DNA of 64,000 nucleotides, from positions 176,357,622-176,421,621 of the forward strand of contig NC_071388.1 in NCBI RefSeq assembly GCF_022682495.2, read 5' to 3'. Position 1 is the stretch's first letter; every line of letters starts with the position of its first letter. The notes beneath the pieces were generated by a model. The model saw only the letters and a program-made list of their open reading frames with translations, was not told the DNA's origin and did not search any database. Below are positions 11,541-23,554 of this stretch, piece after piece. A program made the position numbers and the translations under genes. Source of the DNA: Desmodus rotundus (taxonomy: Eukaryota > Chordata > Mammalia > Chiroptera > Phyllostomidae).

Positions 11541-11753
11541 TACTGTATTTTCTGGTCTATAAGAGGCATTCCCTCCCTCCCCCCAAATTTGGGAGGAAAA
11601 TGGGGGCGCGTCTTATAGTCCGAATGTAGCTTACCTGGCTCGGGGTGGGGGGGTGGTTGGGGGTGTTGGAGTGGGGCCTTTTTTCCTATTTTCCTCCTCT
11701 AAAACCTAGGTGTGTCTTATGGTCCCGGGCGTCTTAGAGTCTGAAAAGTATGG
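11541..11753. mobile_element. MITE-like non-autonomous DNA transposon
   Basis: A compact, GC-rich, palindromic unit in AT-rich DNA. The left end ACTGTATTTTCTGGTCTATA and the reverse complement of the right end (ACCATACTTTTCAGACTCTA) match at 17 of 26 positions over the terminal stretch. A motif of the form GCGTCTTATAGTCCG recurs inside (11608-11622, 11714-11724, 11729-11743), as in vertebrate MITEs built from 'tataagacgc' repeats. No coding frame. The superfamily is not certain. The flanks allow a TA or TTA duplication but do not settle it. Confidence 0.6.
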
Positions 11754-12829
11754 TTATACGTTGGTTGACATATAAAGTTTTAAAAACATACACTGTTATA
11801 TACTTCTTGACATACATGTGTTCGAAGTCTATTATTTTCACAATTTAGAATGAATTAACACAACTAAGAAAGATTTTCTTTAAAATATCTGTGTATATTG
11901 ACTTTTTAATTTTTAAATTTTCAGGGAATGCCTGGAAATGCACCCTTTCATATAGGTTTCTGCCACTTAGAATTTTGTAAGTTATGGTGCACTAAAATAA
12001 AATACTATAATGTTTAGGGAAAGTGAAATCCTTGCATGAAATAACCCAAAACAATAAAAAGTTAATATTTAATAAAAATATATTCCATTTCATTTTTACA
12101 CTGCTGCAAATTATAAATACTGAAGAAAAGTAAAATGTTTAATTTTGTATTGTATTTAGTACATTTCATCATGGGCTTAGCAGATATCCCTCAGTAGTTT
12201 AAAGTTATCATAAAGTATGAATTTTTACTAGGCATGATTGAGACCATTATTTCATGAAAAAACATACTTTTATAAAATATATGTGTTCATCTACTCTATT
12301 CTTTATGAAACCAAATGAGATGTTTGGAAAATAGGTATTCACATATCAAAAAGATAAAGAGTAACATTCATTTGAATATTTTTGATGAGATATGTGACAA
12401 TAAAAATATTTTTTTGGCAAAAATGAGACTTCAAATATTTCTCTGACAAAAATAGATATATGGTCACAATTAAATGAATGTTTCAGAAGTGGAGAAATTT
12501 GGGTTCCAGATATTATATAGATTCTTTTTTATTTTATAAGCATGACATTTGGTCAGGTTACTTTAATGTTCACATGAGTTTGCAGATTTGTGTCAAGATA
12601 AAACATTGTTTTAAAAAAGTAAAATGAAAGCATTGCCATTGTGGAAATTTCCTTAGTTTTGTTTTATAGAGAATCTAGTTCTTGAGAACTATCTCCCACC
12701 TATGAATACATAAAAGTGGTTACGTTGGAGTTGAGTTCTTTGTCCCATTATATAGACTATTCCACCATCTCTAAATTGGTATTACTAAACCAATGTATTG
12801 TTTTATCAAATTTCCATGCAAGTAACATG
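11754..12829. other. Unrecognised AT-rich DNA
   Basis: Very AT-rich. No family or gene signal recognised. Confidence 0.55.
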
Positions 12830-12895
12830 CGATAATGCATGTGAGGTACTTAGCACACCCTCCAAATAGTGAAAAGCACACAATAAATGCTGGCT
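12830..12895 (+). repeat. MIR 3' tail fragment
   Basis: AATGCATGTGAGGTACTTAG followed by 'CACACAATAAATGCTGGCTT' resembles the 3' end of MIR (the '...gcgcttagcacagtgcctggcac...aataaatgttagc' segment). It is short and degenerate. Confidence 0.5.
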
Positions 12896-13735
12896 TTCAC
12901 ATTCCCAGCTTAATCACAGTACAAAATACAAGAATTTATCTCCCATTTTGTGGTGACATCAACAGACTAATTTTATTTTTAGGAAATACTTCATATCTAT
13001 TTTCATGCATATTAGGTTTCATTGGAGTATCTATAGAGAACCCATTCTAAAATCAGTTACATATTCATGATTTGAATGTTAGGGTAAAGCAATGAAAGAA
13101 ATGGATTAATTCAGCATCTCACTTCAATATACCTATTGAAAGGAAACAATCATTAAAGTATAAAATAGAGAATTATAGATAGATGAATAAATATAAGTAT
13201 ATGGCAGGGGGAAAATTTTTGCATCTCTTTCCTTGGCATACTGTCTGTCACTATTTGTTGAATGGGAGATGACTCTTTTATTCACTGGGAAGCTCTAATT
13301 TATTCCTGGAAAAACTAGCTCCTGAGCAACATAATAATGGAGGTAACCTCACTTCTCAGAAATTCAAACCTTGACTTTACATTTCAAGCCAAACACAGCT
13401 GAAATACAGCTGAAATGAAAAGCTTTTGACCCACAGGAAACACCTCATCTTAAACTAACTATTTACTATCCACTATGGGTGGAATGCAATATATATTAGA
13501 ATACATATTTTGGTTACTAAGATTTATTTTTATTTCAGTTATAATTTTTATCTGTATTACAGGGAGCCAAATTTTCAAGTAATGTCTAGTTATTTATGTA
13601 TGTGCACTTTTTTACGTGTACGCCCATTTGTTTGTAATTTTTTTTCTTTTAATAGACAGGGATAGATTTATTACTTTGAGTATCCAGAGACTGGTTTTGA
13701 AGTTTTAGTACTTCAGGCACAGAAGGGGCTTCAGA
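12896..13735. other. Unrecognised AT-rich DNA
   Basis: Nothing recognised. Confidence 0.5.
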
Positions 13736-13737
13736 GA

Positions 13738-13862
13738 TAATTGAATTTACCATTTTTATATTATAGATAGGAAAACTAAAATCTAGAGATGTTAAGTGAA
13801 TTGTCACAGGTCACAAAGTAATTATTGTCTCAGTTTGAACTAGTCACTACTTTCTGACCTAT
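13738..13862 (-). repeat. MIR SINE (antisense)
   Basis: Reverse-oriented MIR core: 'TTATAGATAGGAAAACTAAAA', then TTAAGTGAATTGTCACAGGT and CACAAAGTAATTATTGTCTC, equivalent to the usual 'gaggaaactgaggc...gttaagtgacttgcccaaggtcac' signature. Confidence 0.75.
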
Positions 13863-14399
13863 ATCATCAAAACAGAGTCTGTTAGTTTTGCTTAAATATA
13901 TGTTCAAACTGGTTTCCTCTTCATCGTTAGTACTCCTGCCACATATTAGGCCATAGTCTTCTCATGTACAGACAATTGATTTTATCTTTTGAGGTCTTCC
14001 CACCTCCATTCGTGTTATTGAATATACTGAGTATACAATCTCTTCACTTCCTTCTTATTCCCCAAAATTATAATCTTAAATTAAGCAAAAACTTTTACTG
14101 AACAAGACCAAAATCAAAAAAATATATGAAAGTCAATATGTTACATATTGTTAAATCCTCTAAGATAAAGTCTGTCATAACAAAACCAAAAGATGAATGA
14201 CATAGAAAAGACAAATGCAGTACATGTAGTATGTGACTCATGTTCTTAATTTGCAAGGAATTCAATGAAAAAAAGAAATAAAAGGTGGTAAGAAAAATGA
14301 GAAAGATATGTCAACTAGATATTAAAGTGGTGAGTTAGTGAATGAAAATCAATCCTTGTATCTTTTCCTTATCACGTAATCGTTATCTGGTTGGGTTCA

Positions 14400-14562
14400 G
14401 TTTATCTTTACGAAAACCTTTGACATGTGTGTTATTTTGCCTATTTTACATCTAAGGAAAATGAGTCCCAGAGAAGTTAAGTGATTTGTCCACAGTCAGC
14501 TTGTTCCAGTCGGGTCATGTGTCCAGAACTACCTGACTGCCCGATCCAGGGCTCTGAGATAT
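14400..14562 (-). repeat. MIR SINE (antisense)
   Basis: 'CATCTAAGGAAAATGAGTCC' followed by AGAGAAGTTAAGTGATTTGT and CCACAGTCAGCTTGTTCCAG forms the reverse MIR core. The end near 14555 (CCAGGGCTCTGA) matches the antisense 5' region. Confidence 0.75.
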
Positions 14563-15225
14563 TTCTAGGTTAGAAATAGCCAGAGAGCTTGAGATATTGT
14601 AGAGATGTTAATGATATGTTATTAATGAGGGAAATCCTTAACGTTCATTGTCCCAATATTCTTCATAAGAGATGAGGGTAGGACTGAGGGGAGGAAGCAC
14701 ATCACCTTCTGGAAACTTCTAGGTCTGTCTTTTCTGGCCACTTTTTTTCAAAATTTCCCCTCTCTTTATAACCAGAAGCCATGGAAAGATGGATGATAGA
14801 TTAGAAAAATAGATAAAAGATAGATAGATGATATAATTTTTAAAAAATAAAATATCTGTACAGTTGTGAGGGGAAATTCTGCTGGGTGAGGTTACACTGA
14901 ATTGTTTTATTATGTCTTTTTTAAGATTAAAATGATTCTTCAAATTTTGAGAAATGAGACTCTATGCTTTTCTAGGGTAAAACATTTTTGAATCACTTTC
15001 TAAAATTAAGTATCTTTAGGCAAGTTTAACAATTATGTGTTTAGAAAAGTTCTTAAATATTAATGTTATAACTACTGGAGACCTATACTTATTCTAGAAT
15101 TCCAAGTGGTAGTCCAAAAGAATAGAAAAATTATAATGTAATCTTATTTTCTCTACATCAGATATTTAAAAATTTAAATTCATCATGAAGTAGTAATTTA
15201 ACTGTATCAAAAAAGAAACATATTT
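14563..15225. other. Unrecognised DNA with a short GATA-rich patch
   Basis: An imperfect (GATA)n patch lies at about 14780-14832. The rest is not recognised. Confidence 0.5.
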
Positions 15226-15430
15226 GCCCTGGCTGGTGTAGCTTAGTGGATTGAGTGATGGCATAAACCAAAGGGTCACCAGTTCCATTCCCAGTCAGGG
15301 CACATGCCTGAGTTGCAGGCCAGGTCCCCAGTAGGGGGCACCCAAGAAGTAATCATACATTGATGTTTCTTTCCCTCTCTTTCTCCTTCCCTTCCCCTCT
15401 GTCTATAAAAATAAATAAATTTTTTTAAAG
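15226..15430 (+). mobile_element. VES-type SINE (copy 5)
   Basis: GCCCTGGCTGGTGTAGCTTA head, core CAGTCAGGGCACATGCCTGA at about 15291, AGGTCCCCAGTAGGGGGCAC at 15323, A-rich tail. Several bases are lost around 15258 compared with other copies (TGATGGCATAAACC). Confidence 0.9.
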
Positions 15431-16270
15431 CATATTCAGTGTAATTACCAGACAGACCTGCCATTTAGCATTACCACTGGCTCAGACATTCAGAGAAAGT
15501 TTAGTTTTCTGTTTGTGTTCTGGTTGACTCCTTCCCCACCATCTTGCACACCTGGAATAATATAATCTTATAAATGCAAAATTACATTGTATTTCATTTT
15601 CTTTAACTTCTCATTTAAAACATATGTGATAGAAAGTAACTGCCTCTCATGATAATATCCCTGCAACAGGTCTTCAGCTCACTATGGTGCCATGCCTTCC
15701 AATAATCTCAACATAAAATATCTTCACCAGGGTCCTGTAGATTCCTTATACCATAAAAATCATCAGCAAGAATCATTAACTGAGACTGTGGTGATGAATA
15801 GATCAATATAATAAAGAACAGAAGCCACTAATTACAGTTATAGAGCCTTGAAGTTACTGAGAAATGTAATTTAACTCTGCTGCCCGAAAACCACACTGCC
15901 TAATATAAGAGCACAATGGAAACAACAAGGTCTTCCCACAGGTGATACTTTTGGGATCATTCCGGATGTAAGAAAATGTGTCATCTGTACAAAGTGGTTT
16001 GTGATCTACTAAGTATAATGCTTTAGAAAAAAACATTTTAAAATTAAATTTGACTAAATATTTTGTTGGGCACTCTCATCAGAACCCTGGGCTTCTATCA
16101 CATCTTCTGGTAAATTCTCTGAATTTTCAAATGGTTCCAAAGACTCTAGTCCTTACTTGCAGTATAGGAACGGCATAAGAATAAAAAAGTTATGCATCCA
16201 TAGAGCCACTTGGAATTGTCTGTTCCTTAGAAACATGTTTTCAACTGCAGAGAAAATAGTAGGTTGTAGA
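15431..16270. other. Unrecognised DNA
   Basis: Nothing recognised. Confidence 0.5.
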
Positions 16271-16432
16271 GCAGTGTTTCCTAAAATGACTTAATGATAA
16301 AAATTATGTGAAGCCTTTTGTAAAAATGCAGATTACTGGAAAGTACCCTGGGCAACCAGAATATATTCTCAAAAGCCAAGTGTTGGGATAGTGATTTCAG
16401 TGAGAGGTTCAGATGATTCTTGTCAAGTTTGG
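16271..16432 (+). repeat. hAT-type MITE relic
   Basis: GTAGAGCAGTGTTTCCTAAA followed by 'GTAAAAATGCAGATTACTGG' and, further on, TGATTTCAGTGAGAGGTTCA has the layout of the common mammalian 'agcagtggttctcaa...aaaatgcagattcctgg...tgattct' hAT MITEs. The 3' terminal repeat is not clear. Confidence 0.45.
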
Positions 16433-16575
16433 TGCAGTAGAAAAGAAATTAGTTTTGAACTTTAATACCAATACTTTGAATCATGGATCTGCCATTTAAT
16501 AAGTGTGTACCCTCTTGAAAGCCATTTTTTCTGAGTCTCAGAATGTTTTACTTATAAAGTATGAAAATATATCTC
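16433..16575 (+). repeat. MIR SINE
   Basis: 'GGATCTGCCATTTAATAAGT', then GTGTACCCTCTTGAAAGCCA and TTTTTCTGAGTCTCAGAATG corresponds to the MIR core 'ctgccacttactagctgtgtgacc...ctgagcctcagtttcc'. Degenerate. Confidence 0.6.
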
Positions 16576-16596
16576 TTCTTAGGGTCCAAATATTAC

Positions 16597-16597
16597 A

Positions 16598-16638
<41 letters not shown>
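16597..16638. repeat. (TA)n microsatellite
   Basis: About 20 TA units in a nearly pure run after an ATGTATAT lead-in. Confidence 0.95.
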
Positions 16639-16640
<2 letters not shown>

Positions 16641-17895
16641 TGCCTAGTAATGTGTTTGCACATATTATATATGCATCAAATATCTGTTCTCTCCTACTTG
16701 TTTCTCACCTTTAAGGTTTGATTTTTCTTTAATAAATATATAGTCTCATTAATAATATGAGAATAGTATCAGCTTCATAACTTAAAGTACTTCACAGTGT
16801 AGAAGTATCACAGATAATTAGTCCTACAATAAAGAGGAGGAAGTAAACTCAAGAAGATGTCTTCTCTTGGCATGCCTGGCCACTGTGATGGACAGCACCC
16901 AATGAACGTATTTGCTTAGTCATGGTATTGGGATTTGGTAGTTAATATTTTCCACCTTTAAGTCAAGAGAATTTTGTCATAAAGTAGGGTTTTCATCTAT
17001 TTATGTGACATGGTCTGTGATAAATTCTACTAGTAGCGAAAAATGTCCAGACTATGTAAGGTAACATAAATAAATGAAAAGTTTCCTCATTAAAAGGTTA
17101 TCATGCATAATGTCATGTATTTAGAAACATAATCTCAGTATAATTCCATGAGTACAAGAACATGCTTTGGAGTATACTACCATAGTTTTGAACCATACCC
17201 AAATAGATAATAAAAAGGGCTAAGTTATCTTGTATCTTTATCTTCTTGACTCTATTAAGATTACAATTGATACTGTAGGCTCCTAAAAATTTTGTCTATA
17301 AGAAGTCCTTCTGGAAAAAAGTTTCCTCTTTGTAAAGGAAAATGTGGTTTTATTTTCAAAAAGTATAGTCCTAAGCCTTGAGTTGTAACTATATATATCT
17401 TAACAAGTATTTCAGGATGAAACACACATGCAGGCCAATTGGGGAATGTATAGATTATTTAGGCACAGAAGAGTCATAAAGATCATCACTTGTTCGAGTT
17501 ATGCACATACATTTTTACAAAAGGGTTCAGAGCTTGACCAAAAAATATGTAACTACCTGTTAATTCAGAGGAAGTCTAGATTACATGCTGCATGGATAAC
17601 CAGATGGGCACTCTCACATTTCACAACTTATTTAATGTTATAAATCAATTCATTGCCAAATGAAGTCTAACAATGCAAAAAAAAAAAAGTGTTTCATAGC
17701 TTTTATAATATGTTTTCCATTTATGAAATTTTCTAATGTACCTACATACCCACTGGTCAAATTAAGCCAAAATGAAGGCAAACAACAACAACAATAAAAA
17801 AATAGTATCTTGAGTTATTCTTTAGCTCTTTTTCCTTAATCTTCCACAATTTCAACACCAAGTCACTTTTATTTATTTAAATGTAAAAAATTTCA
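16639..17895. other. Unrecognised AT-rich DNA
   Basis: Only simple patches (an A12 run near 17678; (AAC)n near 17783). No family recognised. Confidence 0.5.
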
Positions 17896-18097
17896 GCCCT
17901 GGCTTGTGTGGCTCAGTGGATTGAGCACCGGCCTGCAAAAGTTCGCTGGTACAATTCCCAGTCAGGGCACATACCTGGATTGGGGGCCAGGTCCCCAGTA
18001 GGGGGCACGTGAGAGGCAACCACACATTGATGTTTCTCTCCCTCTTTCTCCCTCCTTTCCCCTCTCTCTAAAAATAAATAAATAAAATCTTTAAAAA
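17896..18097 (+). mobile_element. VES-type SINE (copy 6)
   Basis: Close to consensus: GCCCTGGCTTGTGTGGCTCA head with A box, 'ACAATTCCCAGTCAGGGCAC' B-box region, GGTCCCCAGTAGGGGGCACG near 17990, CTCTCTCCC stretch, (AAAT)n tail. A small deletion removes part of the AACCAAAGGGTCGC segment near 17940. Confidence 0.93.
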
Positions 18098-18204
18098 CCT
18101 TTTCGCCCATACTTGGGTTTTTCACTGTTCAGAATACTGTCTACCTTTTTATCAAACTGTTTGGTTTAAATTTTCATGCAAAATCTCCTTTTTACCATAG
18201 ACTT

Positions 18205-18712
18205 GACTATCCACATTATCAATTATTATTATTATTGTTATTATAGTAGTTCAGTTATAGTTGTCCCATCCTTTTCCTTGTTGTTCTCTCCGACACCCCT
18301 CCCACAGTCAATCCCCACTCTATTGTTCCTGCCTGTAAGTCCTCTGTTCATGTTCCTTGACTTCCCCATCCCTATCTTTCCCCCATTATCCTCCTCCTCC
18401 CTCCTCCCCAATCACTATCAGTTTGTTCTTCATTTCCATCTCTGTGGTTCTGTTTTTCTTGGTTGTTTGTTTCATTGATTAGGTTCCACTTACAGGTGAG
18501 ATCATGTGGTATTTGTCTTTCACTGCCTGGTTTATTTCACTTAGCATAATGCTCTCCAGTTCCATCCATGCTGTTATGAAGGGTAGGAGCTCTTTTTTTC
18601 TTTCTGCTATGTATTATTCCATTATGTAAATGAACCACAGTTTTTGATCCATTCATTTACTGATGGGCACTTAGTCTGTGTCCAGCACTTGGCTATATCC
18701 TACTCCCTGTAA
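18205..18712 (-). mobile_element. LINE-1 3' end, 5'-truncated (antisense)
   Basis: Starts with an (ATT)n patch and 'TTATAGTTGTCCCATCCTT', the reverse of the bat L1 3'UTR. The CT-rich part around 18360-18415 is the antisense of the polypurine tract of the 3'UTR. It then enters the ORF2 C-terminus in reverse (TTTCACTTAGCATAATGCTC at about 18536, GATGGGCACTTAG near 18662). Truncated to about 0.5 kb. Confidence 0.85.
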
Positions 18713-18734
18713 AGAAATGTGTTAAATCGACAAA

Positions 18735-19030
18735 GACATATTTTTGAGAACCTACTTTATGCTAAGCTCAGTAAGGCTCTGTGATAAGTAATGGATAAAA
18801 TAACACATGGAGCTTACCTCTTAATGGAGAGAGAGATATAATAAGCAAAAACATATCCTTAGAAAGTAATAAACATGACGGAAATGATAGAGCAGCATAA
18901 AGGAGATCAAGGCTGAGGGAAAAGCACAGTTTAGTAATCAATAGATCTCTACAGGATGATCACATTTGAGGAAAAATTGGGAAGAAGTGAGAAAACAAAC
19001 AATCCAAGCAGAGACAAAGGCTGATGCGAG
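18735..19030 (-). repeat. LINE-2 fragment (antisense)
   Basis: 'GAGAACCTACTTTATGCTAAG', ACACATGGAGCTTACCTCTT and GACCTGAAGATCATG match reverse-strand L2 landmarks (the 'cctactatgtgccaggcact...tggagcttacattctagt' segment). Confidence 0.65.
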
Positions 19031-20450
19031 GACCTGAAGATCATGTACAATGTATGTTCAAATGTGATCACTATTGATAGCTAATAACTTACAGAAATGA
19101 AACCTCTAAATCATGACACATGTATGTAGAGTATAAAAATTGAGGTTCTTCATTAAATTTATTTTATTAATTCAACACTTAAGCTTTCTGTCAAACCATA
19201 CATGTTTATGTCTCTTTTCAGTGAGGCTTATTACTCCTATTCCACTCTGACAAGGAAGCCACCATTTTTGCTCTAGGAAACCTGTTCCTTCACAAGTACC
19301 ATGAACTCTTTTTGAAGAAGGAAGACAACAGGAAAATATGATAGGGTAGTCAAGACATATCCTAAACAACTGAAGCAACAAAAGACACAGGATTGGGAAA
19401 CAGAGTGTTCTGTTCCACTTTGTCAACAGTAATAATATCCCACAGCCACAGCCACTGATAATCTCCTCACAGTGTGCTTTTTCATGTAAACCCTAAAACA
19501 GACAAATAAGTAAATAAATAAACAATGAACAAAAAGCAAATTTTATAATTACTTTGCCTCCCTCCTTGACTCAATGATTAATACAGGTCTAATTTTTAAA
19601 GAAAGAGAGATTTAAAAAATAATAAAAAGTTTAGGGTTGTAAATAATACAGCAACCCTAGGTACCTGAGGTAAAATAACCAAGTTGGACATAAAACAAAG
19701 ATTTGAGTTTCCAAAAAGCATATAAATAGAAAGATTTAGGTTCTATACTTCTCACAATAGGACAATAAAAATAAATAAGAACATTTCTGCTCTAGTTTTG
19801 GCTCTTTTTTCTATAAGTAACACTTCATAGACACCTGCCTCACTAATTTCCCATAGATAATTTTTATGTCTGTTAAAATAGGGAACATTATAGAAGTAGG
19901 GCAATGTTTTATTGCTCTTCAAAGGTTGAGAAAGTTCTATTTAAAAATCCAAATATGACAAATTAGCACCTGGCATATAGTAAATATTCAAAAAATGTCA
20001 GCACCTTCTAAATGCCTTAATTTTCTTCATTTGTTCTCATTTTATATGTGCCACTAATCACACTGTTGTATGAAGATGACTTTGAGGCTCTCCCTTATGC
20101 ATTAAAAATGTGCTGAAATAACACCTGATGGAAATTTTTCCAGTGGTGGTTCTGTGTTAATGTCAGCAGTGTACTGCTCATGCCCCTAGACTCAGGGATA
20201 CAACCCATCGCAGAGACTCACTTATCACCATATCCAATTAGTTTGTTTAGCTTAATTAAATTTTGGCAGTTTAGTATTCAAACCCTGAAGTTTAAATGAC
20301 ACAAGAAGACATTTAGAGGTACTTGTAGGAATAATGAAAAGTGTAACTTGAGAAGAACATGAAACCACTAAGATGAGGACACACGTTAAGGAGAAAGGAG
20401 ATTAAAAACACACAAAGCTATAGAAGAGTCTAAAGTCAGCCTTCAGTACA
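19031..20450. other. Unrecognised AT-rich DNA
   Basis: A CACCTGGCATATAGTAAATA piece at about 19968 may be a MIR or L2 tail. Otherwise nothing recognised. Confidence 0.5.
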
Positions 20451-20452
20451 TA

Positions 20453-20530
20453 GATTAAATCATTATGTTGTACACCTGAAACCAATGTAATACTATATGC
20501 CAATTATATCTCAATGAAAATAATAGACAA
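20453..20530 (+). repeat. LINE-1 extreme 3' end fragment
   Basis: TATGTTGTACACCTGAAACC followed by 'AATGTAATACTATATGCCAA' and ATATCTCAATGAAAATAATA is the last stretch of an old L1 3'UTR before its poly-A. Confidence 0.7.
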
Positions 20531-22260
20531 AGAATGAACACAGTTCACTATTGCCACCATGCTCCACAGCCCCTGTTCTTAACCCGGTCTATAATAGGGA
20601 AAATGTTGAACTCATTAAGTATTTTTTCAAGTAGCCATTGATTACAGAGAAGGCACTTGAGTTTCAGTTACCTACAATAAACCGAAACATATTTTAAACA
20701 CCCTATCTCACTCAATTGTTTTATGTATTTTATATTTAAAATGCATACAATATAAAAAAGACAGAAAACAGTTTAGTAACAGAAGAAAGAATCTCATGAG
20801 AAAGAAATAATGAATTCAGGGTTAAGATGAGCAGATAGAAATGCTTCACTAAGTCCAGAGTAGAGATGTAGTGCAGACCTGGACCAAAATGTGGAATCTT
20901 AACTTCCCGGTGATCAAAACAAATCAGGACAAAGTTAAGAAACATGGTATCTACAAAATTAAGGAAGTAGGAAGAAAAAGTAGTCAGTGCCCAAAGAGAT
21001 ACACACCTTTTAGCAATTGAGGTCTGAGAGAAATTTCTCTTTTAGGAAGAGGGAGTTGTTCATACATTGACTGATGGCCTCAATAAAACTGACATGAAAG
21101 GAAAACTAACAATTTTCTTATGACTTTTTTAAAATGTCCAAATATAGCTGGTGGTAAAATGCCCAAGTGCAATTCAGCAAAAGCAATTCTATCAGAGGCC
21201 AAGCCACTGCCATCCAGTGCATAGCTCCCCCGGGGTCCCAAATCCAGATTCAGTCCACTGGGGTCTAAGAGAAAATGACCCTTTTAGATGTACAGAGGGA
21301 ACTCTTCATGATGGGAAGAATATTTTTATTTCACTCTTTCTAAAGTGTAGAATTAATTTTTTTCAAAGAAAAGGTAATTCCCCAAATTAATCTCCAATAG
21401 AAGTAATGCCACCTGTCTATAAAGTATGTCAAACAGCATGATGGTTTAATGACCAGTCCTCCAAAAAGGGAATCACTGTGAGAAATTTCTGTTTTGATAT
21501 TTTTTTTCTTTCTGAGGTCAAAGTGGTGGTTGCATTTCTCTCTGGCCATATTCTCCACCAAGGTTCACTTTGAAGACTTTCAAAGGCCATGTTTGGAAAA
21601 TGAAAATAGTTCTCATTTTTATCCCTTTGCCCTTCAGGTCAGCATGTAAAAATGTCAATCCTTTTAATCCCTGGGGAAAATACTTTTAGACAAACCGTTA
21701 TAGGTGTTCTTTTTTTCTGGGAATAAATTAAAAGTAATGAAACTATTACAACCAATGCATTGGCATAGTAGGGAACTAAAAATAGAGCAGTTATAAATCA
21801 CATCAGTTTAGAATTTATAGATTTAAGACGTTACACATTTAATGGAAGTCTTGAGGGCACATAACATTAAGTGATATACTCAAAAATAAAGGATCAATTT
21901 TTTTCTTTTTAATAACAGTTATTTCATATATTACTAGAGACTATAAAATAGTACTGTATTGATTTACAAAGCTGATATTTTATATGATATATATTCCCAT
22001 TGTGTGGATGCATTTTACCCTAAAACTTTTTCTTCCAGCACCAAGGAACTGCTGTTTTGAGGGGGAAGAAAAGCATGGGGGCTATGTAACAACTAGTAGA
22101 GATTTCCCTGGCTACTACAAGTGTCCATTTATCTTGCAGTTTCAATGGTGTCATTCAAAGTCCTCTCACTTCACTGAAAAGCAGGGCAGTAAGAGGAGGA
22201 GCTATCATGTGTTACTTTGAATTAGAGAGTAACCTACTTTCAAGGGTCCTGCGATTAGTT
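20531..22260. other. Unrecognised DNA
   Basis: Moderate GC at about 21165-21300 without a recognisable family. Several chance frames under 80 codons. Confidence 0.5.
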
Positions 22261-22266
22261 TCAGAT

Positions 22267-22293
22267 AGCCTACCTCTATATGACTTGATGTAT

Positions 22294-22335
<42 letters not shown>

Positions 22336-22362
22336 GTATATCAAGATATATAGAGGTAGGCT
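22267..22362. repeat. Inverted repeat enclosing a (GATA)n microsatellite
   Basis: AGCCTACCTCTATAT at 22267-22281 is exactly complementary to ATATAGAGGTAGGCT at 22348-22362. Between them lie an imperfect inner pair (CTTGATGTATATA / TGTATATCAAG) and about ten GATA units (22294-22335). The unit could fold into a hairpin with a GATA loop. Confidence 0.9.
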
Positions 22363-22374
22363 GTATATCTTGAT

Positions 22375-22418
22375 GGTAGTGGTGATGATGATGATGGTGG
22401 TGGTGATGGTGGTGGCAT
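22375..22418. repeat. (GATG/GGTGAT)n simple repeat
   Basis: Imperfect TGGTGATGATGATGATGGTG-type purine/TG repeat immediately after the GATA hairpin. Confidence 0.85.
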
Positions 22419-23550
22419 TATGTTTTCTGTTACAAAATTTGTGGAGACAGAATTTTTTTAGAGTAAGTTTTAATCTAAAATTCTAAATTCTTAATTCTAA
22501 ATTTGCTTTCTTTGCTACCAGAACAAACTTTCAGATAACTTTTAGTAGATTAATATGCAAAGCTTTACAAGTTTCTGTATTCTTATATACATTTGTTATA
22601 TAAATAACAAATTTCCCAGGATATTAGTATCATATCATATCACAACTTATTAGACAACATGTAAATGTAAATGAACCTTTTTAATGGACACAAACATAAA
22701 AATAAACTTATTGGACTTCCATAGATATTATCTTAAATATTCCTTAGACTTTACCAACAGATTTTTCTTAATCTTTTTACTCTAAATACCTTTTAACTAT
22801 ATAAACCTAGATTAATCTAATTTTTCTAAATCCTAAGGGAATCTCATACTCATATCAAATTCTAGATTTTACACCTCATTTGAATTTCAGATTCTGAAAT
22901 CCCAAACTCTTTGAAAAACAAGTGTTTCCTAGTTTATTTCATGGACAAAAATCTGCTTTGAATTGACTACAATGCTGTGCATGTAGTCTTTATTAATCAC
23001 ATTTAGTTTGAATATTCATATATCTTACTGTTGAATATGTGTTCATTCATATTCCTTAATATGTATACTATATATGCAATATATACCTTTCTGAAATTCA
23101 AAACGTTCTGATTTCTGTTTCCAAGGGAGAGTGGGTCTAGATAGACACATCATTATGGACAGATAGAAATATCAAATGAATAATTTGAATGTAAAGTAAG
23201 TGGAGTAATTGCTTTCAACTGAATGAATAAAACAATTTATGAATTCATGATGATATAAACAAATAAGCATAGACAGGTCTTCTTTACAAGCTAATTTACA
23301 TATATTATGGTCTCTGTATATATAATACATAATTACAATGATTTAAATAACAGTAACTAATTATATAAATATAAGTAATATAAAATAAAGCATATGCTAT
23401 TAAATATATGTAAATATATGTTATATATAAATTAGAAAATCATCAATGATTGATAATACTTGTGGTTAAAAGGTTAATGAGTATAAATATACTTACATAG
23501 TTTCAAAATATCTCTCTACTAATTATTAATAGACCAGGTAGTAAAATACA
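22419..23550. other. Unrecognised, very AT-rich DNA
   Basis: No repeat family or coding signal recognised. Confidence 0.5.
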
Positions 23551-23554
23551 GTAA

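Noticed and set aside
17896..18097. tRNA-like A and B boxes, possible tRNA genes
   Set aside because: The boxes are part of dispersed VES SINE copies with A-rich tails. No cloverleaf with an anticodon stem is intact.
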